The position numbers and the translations under genes were made by a program. 64,000 nt of DNA from Halocaridina rubra (Eukaryota > Arthropoda > Malacostraca > Decapoda > Atyidae): NCBI GenBank assembly GCA_037179515.1, contig JAXCGZ010002255.1, positions 1 through 64,000 on the forward strand. Reading direction: 5' to 3'. The notes beneath the pieces are model-generated. The model made no database searches, was not told the DNA's origin, and saw nothing but the letters and a program-made list of their open reading frames with translations. Of the stretch, positions 48,896 through 60,036 are shown one piece after another (the stretch's first letter is position 1; each line of letters starts with the position of its first letter).

Positions 48896-50533
48896 TTGAC
48901 CCAAGTAAGACAAATAAAGGATAAACATGGAGTAGTTCTAGCAGAAGAGGATGAAATAAAAAGCAGATGGGAAACTTATTTTGAAGGATTACTAAATGAA
49001 GAGAACCCAAGAGCAGTATTTGAAGATGGACTTCCAAATGAAGCAGTTACAACTACAGTGACTAGAAGAGAGGTAGAGCTGGCAGTAAGGAAAATGAAAA
49101 ATGGAAAGGCAGCAGGACCTGATAATATGCCAGTGGAGGTATAGAAGAGTCTTGGAGAGGAAGGCATAGATATCTTGTGGGACTTAATGCAAAAGATCTT
49201 TAGTCAGAAAAAGATGCCAGAGGAGTGGAGAGGAAGCCTAATCATCCCAATCTATAAAGGGAAGGGAGACATTCAGGAGTGTGGAAATTATAGAGGTATG
49301 AACTTGCTAAGTCATACTATGAAGATATGGGAGAAGCTCATAGAGAGGAGACTCAGAGAGGAAACGACAATTGGGAATGAACAGTTTAGCTTCATGCCTG
49401 GAAGAGGGACAGTGGATGTCATATTTGCCTTGAGACAAATGATGGAAAAGAATCGGGAGAAACAGTAAGGATTGAATATGGTCTTTATTGACCTGGAAAA
49501 GCCATATGATCGAGTACCACGTCAAGAGGTGTGGAGGTGTATTATAGAAAGGGAGTCCCCGAGAAATATGTAAGAATCATCCAAGATATGTATGAGAGGG
49601 CAGAGGCAAATGTTAAGAGCATTGTGGGCTTGACGAAAAGTCTCTCGGTAAATGTTGGTCTGCATCAAGGGTCTGCTTTGAGTACATATCTATTTAATCT
49701 GGTCTTGGATGTAGTAACCCAGGGTATTAGAGATCAATCACCATTGGTGTATGCTCTTAACAGATGACATTATACTGTGAAGCAACAGACGAGAGGTAGT
49801 GGAGGGGAAGCTTGAGGAATGGAGAAGAGTGATGGAGGATAGAGGACTGAGAATCAGCAGGAAGAAGACAGAGTACTTGAGGTTGAGAGATGATGAGGAT
49901 GGGGAGGTCAATTTGCAGGGGGAGGTGTTGAAAAGAGTTGAAAAGTTCAAGTATTTGGGATCAACAGTAGCAGAGGATGTTGACCTAGAGTCAGAAATAA
50001 CCCACAGAATACAAGTGGGATGGAAGAACTGGAAGAAAGTGTCTGGGGTGCTGTGCAACAGGAGAATAGGGATTAAGTTGAGGGGTAAATTGTATAAGAC
50101 AGTTGTGAGACCTGCGATGATGTGTGGAGCAGAGACATGGCCAGTAAAGAAGACACAAGAGAAAAAACTGGATATGGCAGAGATGAGGATGATGAGATGG
50201 ATGTGTGGGGTGACAAGAAGCGATAAGATCAGAAACGAGGTGATTAGAGGTACCTCAAAAGTTAGAGAAATATCAGATACGATACAAGAAAGTAGACTAA
50301 GATGGTATGGTCATGTCTTTAGGAGGGATGAACAGTATGTTGGGAGGAGGGTGATGGAAATGGATATACAGGGTAGGAGAGGGAGGGGGAGACCAAATCG
50401 TAGGTGGATGGATTGCATCAATGACGACCTGAGTTCCAAAGGTTTGTTGGGTGATGAGATTGTGACAGGAACATATGGAGAACACTGGCCAGAAACATCG
50501 ACCCCACATAAAAGTGGGAAAAGATGTAGATGA
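48896..50533 (+). pseudogene. RTE reverse transcriptase, copy 1, inactivated
   Basis: Fragments in changing frames: KMKNGKAAGPDNMPVEV with a stop next, EEWRGSLIIPIYKGKGD, EQFSFMPGRGTVDVIFALR, VFIDLEKPYDRVPRQEV (motif A with Pro for Ala), GLHQGSALSTYLFNLVLD (motif B), a destroyed motif C region near 49750, then FKYLGSTVAEDVD and MRWMCGVTRSDKIRNEV. Extra stops at 49142 and 49466 make it inactive. Confidence 0.9.
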
Positions 50534-50552
50534 AGAAGAAGAAGAAGAAAAA

Positions 50553-52093
50553 TACTAAATGAAGAGAACTCAAGAGCAGTATTTGAAGATGGACTTCCAA
50601 ATGAAGCAGTTACAACAACAGTGACTAGAGGAGAGGTAGAACGGGCAGTAAGGAAAATGAAAAGTGGAAAGGCAGCAGGACCTGATAATATGCCAGTGGA
50701 GGTATGGAAGAGTCTTGGAGAGGAAGGCATAGATATCTTGTGGGATTTAATGCAAAAGATCTTTAGTCAGGAAAAGATGCCAGAGGAGTGGAGAGGAAGC
50801 CTAATCATCCCAATCTATAAAGGGAAAGGAGACATTCTGGAGTGTGAAAACTATAGAGGTATGAAGTTGTTAAGTCATCCTATGAAGATATGGGAGAAGC
50901 TCATAGAGAGGAAACGACAATTGGGGATGAACAGTTTAGCTTCATGCCTGGAAGAGGGACAGTGGATGTCATATTTGCCTTGAGACAAATGATGGAAAAG
51001 CATCGGGAGAAACAGAAAGGATTGAATATGGTCTTTATTGACCTGGAAAAGGCATATGATCGAGTACCACGTCAAGAGGTGTGGAGGTGTATTAGAGAAA
51101 GGGAGTCCCCGAGAAATATGTAAGAATCATCCAAGATATGTATGAGAGGGCAGAGGCAAATGTTAAGAGCATTGTGGGCTTGACGAAAAGTCTCTCGGTA
51201 AATGTTGGTCTGCATCAAGGGTCTGCTTTGAGTACATATCTATTTGATCTGGTCTTGGATGTAGTAACCCAGGGTATTAGAGATCAGTCACCATGGTGTA
51301 TGCTCTTTACAGATGACATTATACTGTGCAGCAACAGACGAGAGGTAGTGGAGGGGAAGCTTGAGAAATGGAGAAGAGTGATGGAGGATAGAGGACTGAG
51401 AATCAGCAGGAAGAAGACAGAGTACTTGAGGTTGAGAGATGATGAGGATGGGGAGGTCAATTTGCAGGGGGAGGTGTTGAAAAGAGTTGAAAAGTTTAAG
51501 TATTTGGGATCAACAGTAGCAGAGGATGTTGACCTAGAGTCAGAAATAACCCACAGAATACAAGCGGGATGGAAGAACTGGAAGAAAGTGTCTGGGGTGC
51601 TGTGCGACAGGAGAATAGGGATTAAGTTGAGTGATAAACTGCATAAGACAGTTGTGAGACCTGCGATGATGTGTGGAGCAGAGACATGGGCAGTAAAGAA
51701 GACAAAAGAGAAAAAACTGGATATGGCAGAGATGAGGATGATGAGATGGATGTGTGGGGTGACAAGAAGCGATAATATCAGAAACGAGGTAATTAGAGGT
51801 ACCTCAAAAGTTAGAGAAATATCAGATACGATACAAGAAAGTAGACTAAGATGGTATGGTCATGTCTTTAGGAGGGATGAACAGTATGTTGGGAGGAGGG
51901 TGATGGAAATGGATATACAGGGTAGGAGAGGGAGGGGGAGACCAAATCGTAGGTGGATGGATTGCATCAATGACGACCTGAGGTCTAAAGGTTTGCTGGG
52001 TGATGAGGTATGGGACAGGAGCATATAGAGAACACTGGCCAGAAACATCGACCCCACATAAAAGTGGGAAGAGATGTAGACAAAGAAGAAGAA
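50553..52093 (+). mobile_element. RTE-clade LINE, copy 2, 5'-truncated
   Basis: Begins at TACTAAATGAAGAGAACTCA, corresponding to 48990 in copy 1, directly after the (GAA)n and short A run that ends copy 1. It ends in its own (GAA)n tail before the right target-site duplication. It lacks the endonuclease. By eye it differs from copy 1 by a few percent plus a 13-bp deletion near 50910. Confidence 0.92.
50566..52026 (+). pseudogene. RTE reverse transcriptase, copy 2, inactivated
   Basis: RKMKSGKAAGPDNMPVEVWK, then after a 13-bp deletion EQFSFMPGRGTVDVIFALR and FIDLEKAYDRVPRQEVW (motif A intact). A shared one-base deletion after CIRERE breaks the frame, then GLHQGSALSTYLFDLVLD (motif B) and MLFTDDIILCS (motif C, FTDD) follow in a 296-residue open stretch ending at 52026. 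Motif C is intact here but lost in copy 1. Confidence 0.92.
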
Positions 52094-52109
52094 GTTACCA
52101 GTGGCTGTA
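52094..52109 (+). repeat. Target-site duplication, right copy
   Basis: GTTACCAGTGGCTGTA directly after the (GAA)n tail of copy 2. The first G could belong to the tail, giving 15-16 bp. Confidence 0.8.
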
Positions 52110-52789
52110 CTTTCATTATAACCAACACACTTTTTTTCATCCAGGTTATAGCAGAGGATAAATCTGTCTTATATCTGTATATTCCTATACGAGCTGATTA
52201 CTTAAGTGATGAAGACCAATGCCATCGCAAGTTTTTCTCCTTGTTTCCTTGTCTTTAGTTCACTGCTTGACAGCAGACAAGGCCCAGTGTTTTACTGCTA
52301 CTTTAATCGATAAAGGATGCATCAGATAATTCTTAATAATTACCAGGAATCAGGAGAGGAGAGCAGTTGGACTTCTATTTCCATCTTATGCCCATGTGGC
52401 TGAATGTTTGGAAAGGGAAGATAATTGCTTTGTCTGGTCATATTCTGTTGTTATCTAACTGCTGTTCAACCAACACTCTATAAGTAGAAATGCCGTAATT
52501 AGTCGAGAATTACTTATATATTAGATAGGTACCTCAGGAGGATTACTAGTATACTGTATTGGTAAGGTACCCCAGAATTATAACTTATATAATAGTAAGG
52601 TAGCTCAGAGCATGTAGCTACACTATTGCCTATGTGCAAAATACTTTTCTTATTGTTATTTACATCTTCATATCTAATCAATCTTGCACAGAGGCTCTCG
52701 TCACTCAGAGCTCAAGGTCATGTCAAACATAATATACTTATTAGTTGTAGAGCACTCGAGTCGGAAACAGCTGAAGGTTTTTTGAACTT

Positions 52790-53030
52790 AAATAGGTCTG
52801 TCCAGGACAGTTCGATTTTAAGTCTTCCTTCAGTTACGGTTCTTTTTCTATGCCTACAGCTACACTGAATATTCTTGGATATTCATCACACATCTTTTAT
52901 GTCTTCACATCTGACAAGCCATTACACTCTCCATCTCTGTTTCTCTTTATGTATTCTTCGTGCCCAGGCCCGATGAGGGCTGTTTTATTTTTTTTTTTTT
53001 TTTGGCCCGTCCTGGTGTCACAATCATAAA
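52790..53030 (-). repeat. Interspersed repeat, inverted copy of 11211-11460
   Basis: CCAGGACAGTTCGATTTTAA, CTTCCTTCAGTTACGGTTC, CCATCTCTGTTTCTCTTTA and GGCCCGTCCTGGTGTCACAA are the reverse complement of blocks at 11211-11460. Confidence 0.78.
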
Positions 53031-53059
53031 AAAAAGAAAAAAAAGTGACTAACATGTGT

Positions 53060-53168
53060 TTTATCACATCATGGGATATAAGAATTGGCAACCAGTCTAA
53101 ATCCCTTAGGTCCACCGCATCTGTGCTCACCTCCATCCGAATGGGGACTAATTGTGATATATAAAATG
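53060..53168 (+). repeat. SINE 3' fragment
   Basis: CATCTGTGCTCACCTCCATC, CGAATGGGGACTAATTGTGA and tail ATATATAAAATGG match the main SINE body. Confidence 0.6.
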
Positions 53169-53608
53169 GTGCATTGAATTGTAGTTAAGATTGCTTTTAA
53201 GGTCTTTCTCAAATCTATATGTTATATAGATCAAGATTTCTTTTACATGAACATTGTCACATGCATTCTATGGTATTTGCTTCCCTGTGTTAGACTAAAT
53301 AACCAATAGAGTTCAATATGTTGTACCCCAAATTAGTGTTTAGAATGATAATTTTCCTCTTTTTGATAATGTAATATATTTATTATGCTTATTTGCTCCT
53401 CCCTCATTGGTTCTTGCCAATATTATTAACCTTAACCAGTATATATAAATCAGATAAACTGCTTGTAGAGTATACTGTAGCTTGTTTTCATTATGTATAA
53501 ACTTAATAGTACAGTGAGAGAATTAGGATATAGAATTTGTTTTATTAAATCTAAATTTGATCACATTACTTCTATTTATGTAATTCTATACTCCTTATTT
53601 TTTCACAG

Positions 53609-53700
53609 GAAACTGAGGGCTTCAGAGCCATGCCTGGAGGTACACCTCACCCAAGGCCTCCAGGCGAGGATTGGTCAGATATTCCATTGAACCAGAATGG
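53609..53700 (+). CDS. Piezo: Piezo exon 30 of window (linker)
   Basis: Phase 0 to 2; 30 full codons: ETEGFRAMPGGTPHPRPPG then EDWSDIPLNQN. Acceptor is tttcacag; donor is atgg/gtgagt. Disordered linker by composition. The following intron (53701-54234) shows nothing recognisable. Confidence 0.85.
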
Positions 53701-54234
53701 GTGAGTAGTCTATAATAATTTCACTGATGATATTATGAAAAAATTTATTTTATATACTTGAAAACAGCACAACCACTTACTATATACTGTACTGTATAAT
53801 TTTTAGTGATGACCTGTTTCACTCATATGAGATGCTGATACATCTTATAGTAATAAACTGATCATACACCACTCACTTGGTAAATTATATATATTTCGTA
53901 TGTACATTTTAAATAAGTTTTATATATATATAGTTATTGTTAGAGTAATGCTCATAGAATCGATATTGAAATTGAGGCTCATAATTTAGAACCTTGAAGT
54001 TCACTCATTGTAATGGTATATTTATATGACTTAAATATGCTTTTGCACATTACTTAATTCGTATTTTATTTTAAAGATAAACCTCTAGTTTGAAAGTTCA
54101 TGTATTGCTTTAAATTTGATGCCTTACACAGAAGGATGAAAGATGCATATATTATTTCATTATCATCAACATTCCAGTTTATTTTGTTTTCTTTGTTTCA
54201 AATTATCTTAAATGCTGCTCTCATTAAATAATAG

Positions 54235-54372
54235 CAATATGGGCTCACCAAGTACTTTCAAAACTATGGAAGATGTGGAAACTCCAAAGCTAAAAGAGAA
54301 GCCTTTAAAGAAGGCATTAAAGTCTCAAAAGGATGTGAATGTTGAAAAACCGCGTCTCACGGTAAAGCGAAG
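54235..54372 (+). CDS. Piezo: Piezo exon 31 of window (Lys-rich linker, frame-neutral)
   Basis: 138 bases, phase 2 to 2: NMGSPSTFKTMEDVETPKL then EKPLKKALKSQKDVNVEK, a strongly basic segment. Acceptor is ataatag; donor is cgaag/gtaaaa, with a second GT 12 bases earlier (acg/gtaaag). The following intron (54373-56765) contains poly(A) plus (AT)n and little else. Confidence 0.83.
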
Positions 54373-55664
54373 GTAAAAACGTAGTAGTGGCACTTTCATG
54401 CTCTTCTTGGTGGTGGATTATGGAATAGATTTTTAGTAGTGTACTTTGGTACTAACAACCACATCGTACTTAATGGTAACAAAACCACAATGTATTGCAT
54501 TTATCTAACACAGAACTTTGACTTGATATTAGCTAAAATTCGTTCCTGTATTTGTGATATCATGCACTTTAGTATATTAGAACAGATGGTATCCTGTATA
54601 TGCTATCCGAGCAAATTACTTAGTGTTATGCACTACTGAATCGATGGACTTTCAATACAGTATAAACTTATTACACATATGTTCTTTTGAATTTCCTTCA
54701 TATTAAAGCACTTTTAATTGTCTCTCTATAGTATATTTGAAAACTACCGTTTGCCTTCCTATTTCCCTTATGAACAAGTCTTGTATGTTTAGAAGATACT
54801 TGGAGTGTGTATTAGCTGTATATACACTAGAAAAAAATTATCATCGTTCTCTCTACACATAATAGTACTATCCAATTAAGTAATATATAGTATATTAACT
54901 TTTGTGTTTATGTAGAGGCAGTTAGTTTAATAAGTAATACATGGATAAGAAAATGTGAAACTAATCCTAATAACTGTGTAAAGGAGTTTTGCATAAGTAT
55001 AAGTATATATATTGATACCAAATTACAAAGATTCTTCTTCTACTAGTATGTGTAGGATATGAAGCACTAAATGATCCAAGGCAGTGAGAACCCGTTCTCT
55101 GTTCCTTCCCTTGTTGTTTTGGTGCTATATAGCAGATTCAAAAATTAAAATGCTAGCCCAGCAAAATTATATAGGAATTATGATCCCCTTCTTCATTTCA
55201 TCTCTTGAAACCCTCTTATGATGCTAAGATTATCCTGAGTATTATTATATCTCTTTACCCCCTGAGGACTAATTCCTCTGTTTTCCCCTGTCTGTCATAA
55301 AAGTTAGCTATATGGGGTGGGGCGAGGGGTCTGAGAATCTCCTTCTAGTATTATCTCCCTCATAGAGTCAGTTTTTTCTCTGACAAAACCAACCATCTTT
55401 ATAATGAGGATCATGGCTTTTGTATACAAATAACTTATTTTATAACCCCTACTCATAGGTTGTGGAAATTTTCAAACCATACATGGCACTTTTTCCCTCA
55501 AACACTGGTGTGGTAACCACAACAGTAACTGGAAATCTAAGACAGCAAAAGTCCCCCATCCCCATCTGTTTTCAGTCGTTTTGCAGCAAGAAAAGATATT
55601 CTGGGAGGGACAGATTGCCAGTACCTATGCTATTCTATCATGCTATATGTTTGTTTGTCATTTC

Positions 55665-55745
55665 ATGTGTCACAATTAGTCCCCATTCTAATCTGGGTGG
55701 ACATAGAGAATGCAGATGGTATATACAGTATCTACAATACATATA
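55665..55745 (-). repeat. SINE fragment
   Basis: GTGTCACAATTAGTCCCCAT then TCTGGGTGGACATAGAGAAT, the reverse complement of the main SINE 3' region. Confidence 0.55.
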
Positions 55746-55904
55746 GGATACAATTATGGAGTAATTTATTCCTTAATGCTAGGAATGAAGATTGTGATTG
55801 TTAAATGAGCCAGCTTGTAGCATCATCAATGAACAGGAAAATATTTAAACCAGAAGAAAGTTTTGTATGAAATTGGAGATGCAGTATTTCCTTCGTGTTG
55901 GTAT

Positions 55905-56097
<193 letters not shown>

Positions 56098-56765
56098 GGA
56101 TAATATTGAAAAATCAGTGGAGCATCACCTTAAGTGGAAAGTTACAAGTATGGTACACAAAAATTCTGGCATTTTAGAAAGTAATATCCAATCTGGAAAT
56201 GTAAGACATAGTCTCAAATACAAACCTCGCATAACACATTAGAACCAGCTTTGTTATTGCTTCTTTCCCATCGTAAGGGTAAATTATTTCTTCTTCCTCT
56301 GTTGTAAGGGTAAAAGAAATGCTAACTTGCCCATAAAAATTATATGTTGATTATCAATAGTTCATGTAAACATAACTTCTTTGTGCTTTCTTTATGCTGA
56401 CTTCAGTATTTCATTGAAAGATATTAACCTACTTATTTGAAATAGTAATTGAATCTTTGAAGAAATCTGTTCCTGAACAGTTAGAATAAGTAGTTAAAAT
56501 GTAATAACTATTTAGTTTGATGTGAGGTCGTCCTTTTCTTTAATTTCATACAACTGCATACAAAGGAGATTGCAGCCATTTATATGTATTGCCTACAGAA
56601 AAGCGTTTTTTTATGTGACTACAGTATATGTATAGATGTATGTTTTCTTGTTGATTATATTTAATATTAATTTGCTGTTTAATATGGGCTGGATGGTAGT
56701 TAATATAGTCATTTTTGCTCTTGAAGAAGATTAATGTAAATGTTTATGTTACTGGTGTATCTTAG

Positions 56766-56831
56766 GTATGGAGGACAAGAACCTCTTGAGATCCGAGTTG
56801 AAAAAGCAAGTGAGGACAAAACAGATGACAG
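56766..56831 (+). CDS. Piezo: Piezo exon 32 of window (short linker exon, frame-neutral)
   Basis: Sixty-six bases, phase 2 to 2, encoding YGGQEPLEIRVEKASEDK plus TDD. Acceptor is atcttag; donor is acag/gtgaga. The following intron (56832-58264) contains a complete Tigger-like element. Confidence 0.83.
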
Positions 56832-56883
56832 GTGAGAATTCCTTTTCTACTCTTACGCCACGTACATAATTTATTTCTCTATA

Positions 56884-57803
56884 CAGGGGGTCCCCGATTT
56901 ACGACAGGGTTCTGTTCCTGACAGCTGTCTAAGTCCGAAAATCATTGTAAGTCAGAAAACACCTAAATTCGAACCTAGGTCCCCCACCAATGTTAAAAGT
57001 AAATACGGTACTCTAAAACATAGAAAAACAATCTAAGTTCTGAATATAAGACATATAAATAAATTATAATTAAATTCGACAGTGAGTAATTATCGAATAT
57101 AAATAATAAAACTACACTACACAGTATTGCTTACCTTTACTTGTGGAATCTAAAACATTAAAATATTAAAAGTACTTTATCCTTAATGTTCGTTGCCATG
57201 GTCTAACTGGCTAATCCCAGTGAGCGGCTAATGTTTGTAGAATTTTCTCCCTTTTCCAAGCGTTTTACTATTTCAACTTTAAGTTCCTTGGTGATAGCTT
57301 TCCTTTTCTTCGCAGCACTTCCATCAGAAATATCACCACTACTCTTGAGAGACAGAGTAAGGTCAAGAACGAGAGAGAAGATAAGGACAATAACAATATG
57401 GCGGGTGAGAGTAACTTGAGTGATGGTTCTTCATCCTCTTCTAATGCCGCATGATGACATATTTTTTCGTGACACTCAACAAACTACTTCACATAAAATC
57501 GTATTTATGCCTATTAGTTTGGTAATTTTGTAAATAGATTCAATATAACCACATATATAAACTAATAAATAAATAAAGCCATTAATTTTATATATATATA
57601 TATGAATGCAGCTGTGCTGCTAGCTGTGTATTCGTCTGCCACGCTAACACTTACAACCTGTTCAGCGTGTGCAGTTTGAATTTACCACACAAGCCAGGTA
57701 GGTCGAAAACTTGATTTATAAATAATATATTAATTATTTTTTGGCCTCTTTTGTAATGGCAGAATCCCGTAACTCGGGGATCACATAAACCAGGGACCCC
57801 CTG
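56884..57803. mobile_element. Tigger-like non-autonomous DNA transposon
   Basis: Terminal inverted repeats CAGGGGGTCCCCGATTTACG and (reverse complement of the right end) CAGGGGGTCCCTGGTTTATG, each flanked by a TA dinucleotide, the target duplication of Tc1/mariner-pogo elements. 920 bp. The interior keeps a remnant of a transposase N-terminus on the minus strand. Confidence 0.9.
57206..57343 (-). pseudogene. CENP-B/Tigger-type transposase N-terminal remnant
   Basis: Minus-strand reading gives SSGDISDGSAAKKRKAITK then LKVEIVKRLEKGENSTNIS and RSLGLAS before a stop. KRKAIT--LK-EI-KRLEKGE---I-RSLGL is the psq-type helix-turn-helix of pogo/Tigger transposases, which binds the terminal repeats. 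About 45 residues remain; the catalytic domain is gone. Confidence 0.85.
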
Positions 57804-58264
57804 TAGTCCCTCCTATTATATTTCTACATTATTTCAAAAGCTTTCTCTTCATGCTTTTATTACCAAATTTAATTTTTACAAGCAATGTAAGATTTTTGAA
57901 GGATATGTAATTATTATTTTTTGTTTTATATTATACATTGTGGTATTCTATCTTTGTTGTTGTGTTCAAAACATCAACATATGTTGTCAGCATAAAGAGA
58001 AAAACTTCTAAAACGTTAATTGTTTCTCAGGGCATCTAATCAGCTTAGTAGGTCTACTTTAACGGAAGCAGTATATCCATCTTATTTTTATTACTAAAAA
58101 TGTTTGACAACACATTTCCTTTACTTTGATTTAGATCAAATATATGTTTAGTGAGTAGACGTATATTATCATAATAGATAATGTATATTAAAGCTTCTCA
58201 GAAGTATACAATATATACTGTTTGATTACTCTTCATTTATTTTATTTCTCTTTTACATATGTAG

Positions 58265-58351
58265 TGTGGATTTTCTGGATTTGCCTGAGGGTGTGGAGAA
58301 AGAATTCAAAAAGGAGCAGCCTCCTCTTATTAAACTTATGATTGCATGCTG
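58265..58351 (+). CDS. Piezo: Piezo exon 33 of window (pre-membrane segment, frame-neutral)
   Basis: Eighty-seven bases, phase 2 to 2: VDFLDLPEGVEKEFKKEQP then LIKLMIAC. The hydrophobic end leads into the next membrane block. Acceptor is atatgtag; donor is gctgg/gtaagc with a split Trp codon. The following intron (58352-58819) shows nothing recognisable. Confidence 0.88.
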
Positions 58352-58819
58352 GTAAGCATTTTGTACAGAAAATAGAAGCGCAGTACAATTGTTATACTTT
58401 ATTACAGTTGTTTGTCATCTTACACTGTCAGTTAGTTCCGCCATTCCCCGTTAAAGTAAAAAATCATCTATGTTTGAAACCCACATATAAATGTGTCTAT
58501 ACTTTGCATTTAGTCTATTCCTAAATACCTGTATTCTTTTAATTATTCCTAACTTATTGTACTTACTGAGACTTTAATCCATACGATTTAAATATATGTA
58601 TAGTTTAGTTGTTGTTGTAATATCTTGTAGGGAAAAATTTTCTGAATTTTTATTTTCTCTAAATAGTTTCCAACCATTTATATATAAAACTGCACTATTT
58701 AAAACCGCTCTAAGATGAATGACAAGTGTACTGTATATAATATTGTTCCCATAAACATATTACTCAATAACTGCATGTAATATATAATTTATTCTTTCTT
58801 AAAAGCTCCATTATTCCAG

Positions 58820-58994
58820 GTATGCTATTCTATCAAGGTCAGAACTGGTGTCCTACATAATGATTTTTGTCAACCAAATTAAATCTGCAAGTGTTTTATC
58901 ACTGCCTCTACCTTTGATGGTCTTCTTATGGGGATCCCTTAGTGTACCAAGACCCACTAAAACATTTTGGATATCAGTCATTGCTTACACAGAG
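58820..58994 (+). CDS. Piezo: Piezo exon 34 of window (membrane helices)
   Basis: Phase 2 in, 0 out; 58 full codons: [37 protein letters not shown], and [15 protein letters not shown]. The HSELLCY, VLVFLWA-LS-PRP-K-FW and TE motifs are diagnostic. Donor is gag/gtaaga. Its last 30 bases and donor region are duplicated in the following intron (58995-59562). Confidence 0.98.
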
Positions 58995-59350
58995 GTAAGA
59001 AACCTTTCTTATGATCAGTATCTTTTATGCATTTTTACTTAGCCTTTTGGATATCTGTCATTGCCTACACGGAGTTAGGAGACCTTTCTTACGATCCTTT
59101 TCCTGTATGCCTTTTTACTTACTCATTTGGTGTTAGTATGATATAGAAATTTTATGGCAGACTCATTGTAATGATAATTTACAAGGGTATCACAGACTAT
59201 AACTGTTTTATTCGCTAGTCAGAACTAGAGTATAGATTAGTTTCCTTTATGCCTATGTACTTAGCCTTTTGGTGTTAACATGGTATAGAAGTTTTATAGC
59301 AGACTAGTTGTAATGGTAATTCATAAGGCTATCACAGACAATAGCTACCT
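58965..59350. repeat. Nested tandem duplication that copied the exon 34 end
   Basis: TTTTGGATATCAGTCATTGC (58965) and TTTTGGATATCTGTCATTGC (59045) begin an 80-bp direct repeat spanning the exon 34 end, its donor and early intron. A second duplication of about 142 bp follows: GGTGTTAGTATGATATAGAA (59129) versus GGTGTTAACATGGTATAGAA (59271). Confidence 0.93.
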
Positions 59351-59562
59351 TATCCTCTTGTTAGAAGCAGGGTATAAGTTCTTTAATTTCATTGTTAATG
59401 TAGAATCCAGGCTATCAAACAGACAAGAAATTCTTGATTTGATTACTTTGTTTCGTAATTGTATTAATTATTACATGAAAATAGTGATAATAAGTAGTAG
59501 TGTTGGAATTGTGTAGAGAGTTTTGTTATTGATTCTTTACTTTATGTTTTCTTTTTTTTCAG

Positions 59563-59726
59563 CTTATTGTGCTAGTGAAATACCTTTTCCAGTTTGATTT
59601 CTTTCCTTGGAATCAAGTGGAAAGGCTCAATGCCCCTTTTTGGCCACCAAGAATTATTGGAGTTGAAAAGAAAGATCGTTATGCTGTTTATGATCTTGCT
59701 GTTTTGCTTGTAGTCTTTTTCCATAG
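59563..59726 (+). CDS. Piezo: Piezo exon 35 of window (membrane helix and loop)
   Basis: Phase 0 to 2; 54 full codons: LIVLVKYLFQFDFFPWN, then PPRIIGVEKKDRYAVYD and LLVVFFH. KYLFQF-FFPWN and PPRI-G-EK are among the most conserved Piezo motifs. Donor is catag/gtaagt. The 310-bp intron after it contains a short degenerate duplication and otherwise nothing. Confidence 0.98.
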
Positions 59727-60036
59727 GTAAGTATCTCCATAAATATATTCATTAATATTCTTAATTTTCAATAATATCAGTAGTAAGCTGTACCTTCATT
59801 ATTATATTTATTCAATATTCTCAGTTTTTAATAATATCAATCGTATGCCTATAAGGTTTGCCATATTAAAATACTTTTATTTCTATATCATATGAAGTGT
59901 TCAAGTTTTGTATAAGTAAATATAACTTTTATAATATTCCTATTACAATACCAGCGAAACGAACTTGAGAGATAGGTGATTTCAGATGTCAGAAGATATA
60001 TGGGCATCTCAGTATAGACATTTTCTTCTCTGACAG

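Larger units (their letters stand above)
47429..50552 (+). mobile_element. RTE-clade LINE, copy 1, full 5' end
   Basis: The 5' UTR carries CCAGCCACTGAGGGGGCAAG and AGGAAGGGCATCCGGCCAC. The first part encodes an AP-like endonuclease and the rest a reverse transcriptase, ending in a short (GAA)n tail at 50531-50549. Such elements are often annotated as craniofacial development protein 2-like. Several stops and frameshifts show it is dead. Confidence 0.92.

Noticed and set aside
48329..52057. Minus-strand ORFs over the RTE copies
   Set aside because: Shadows of the reverse transcriptase reading; the plus strand carries the family motifs.
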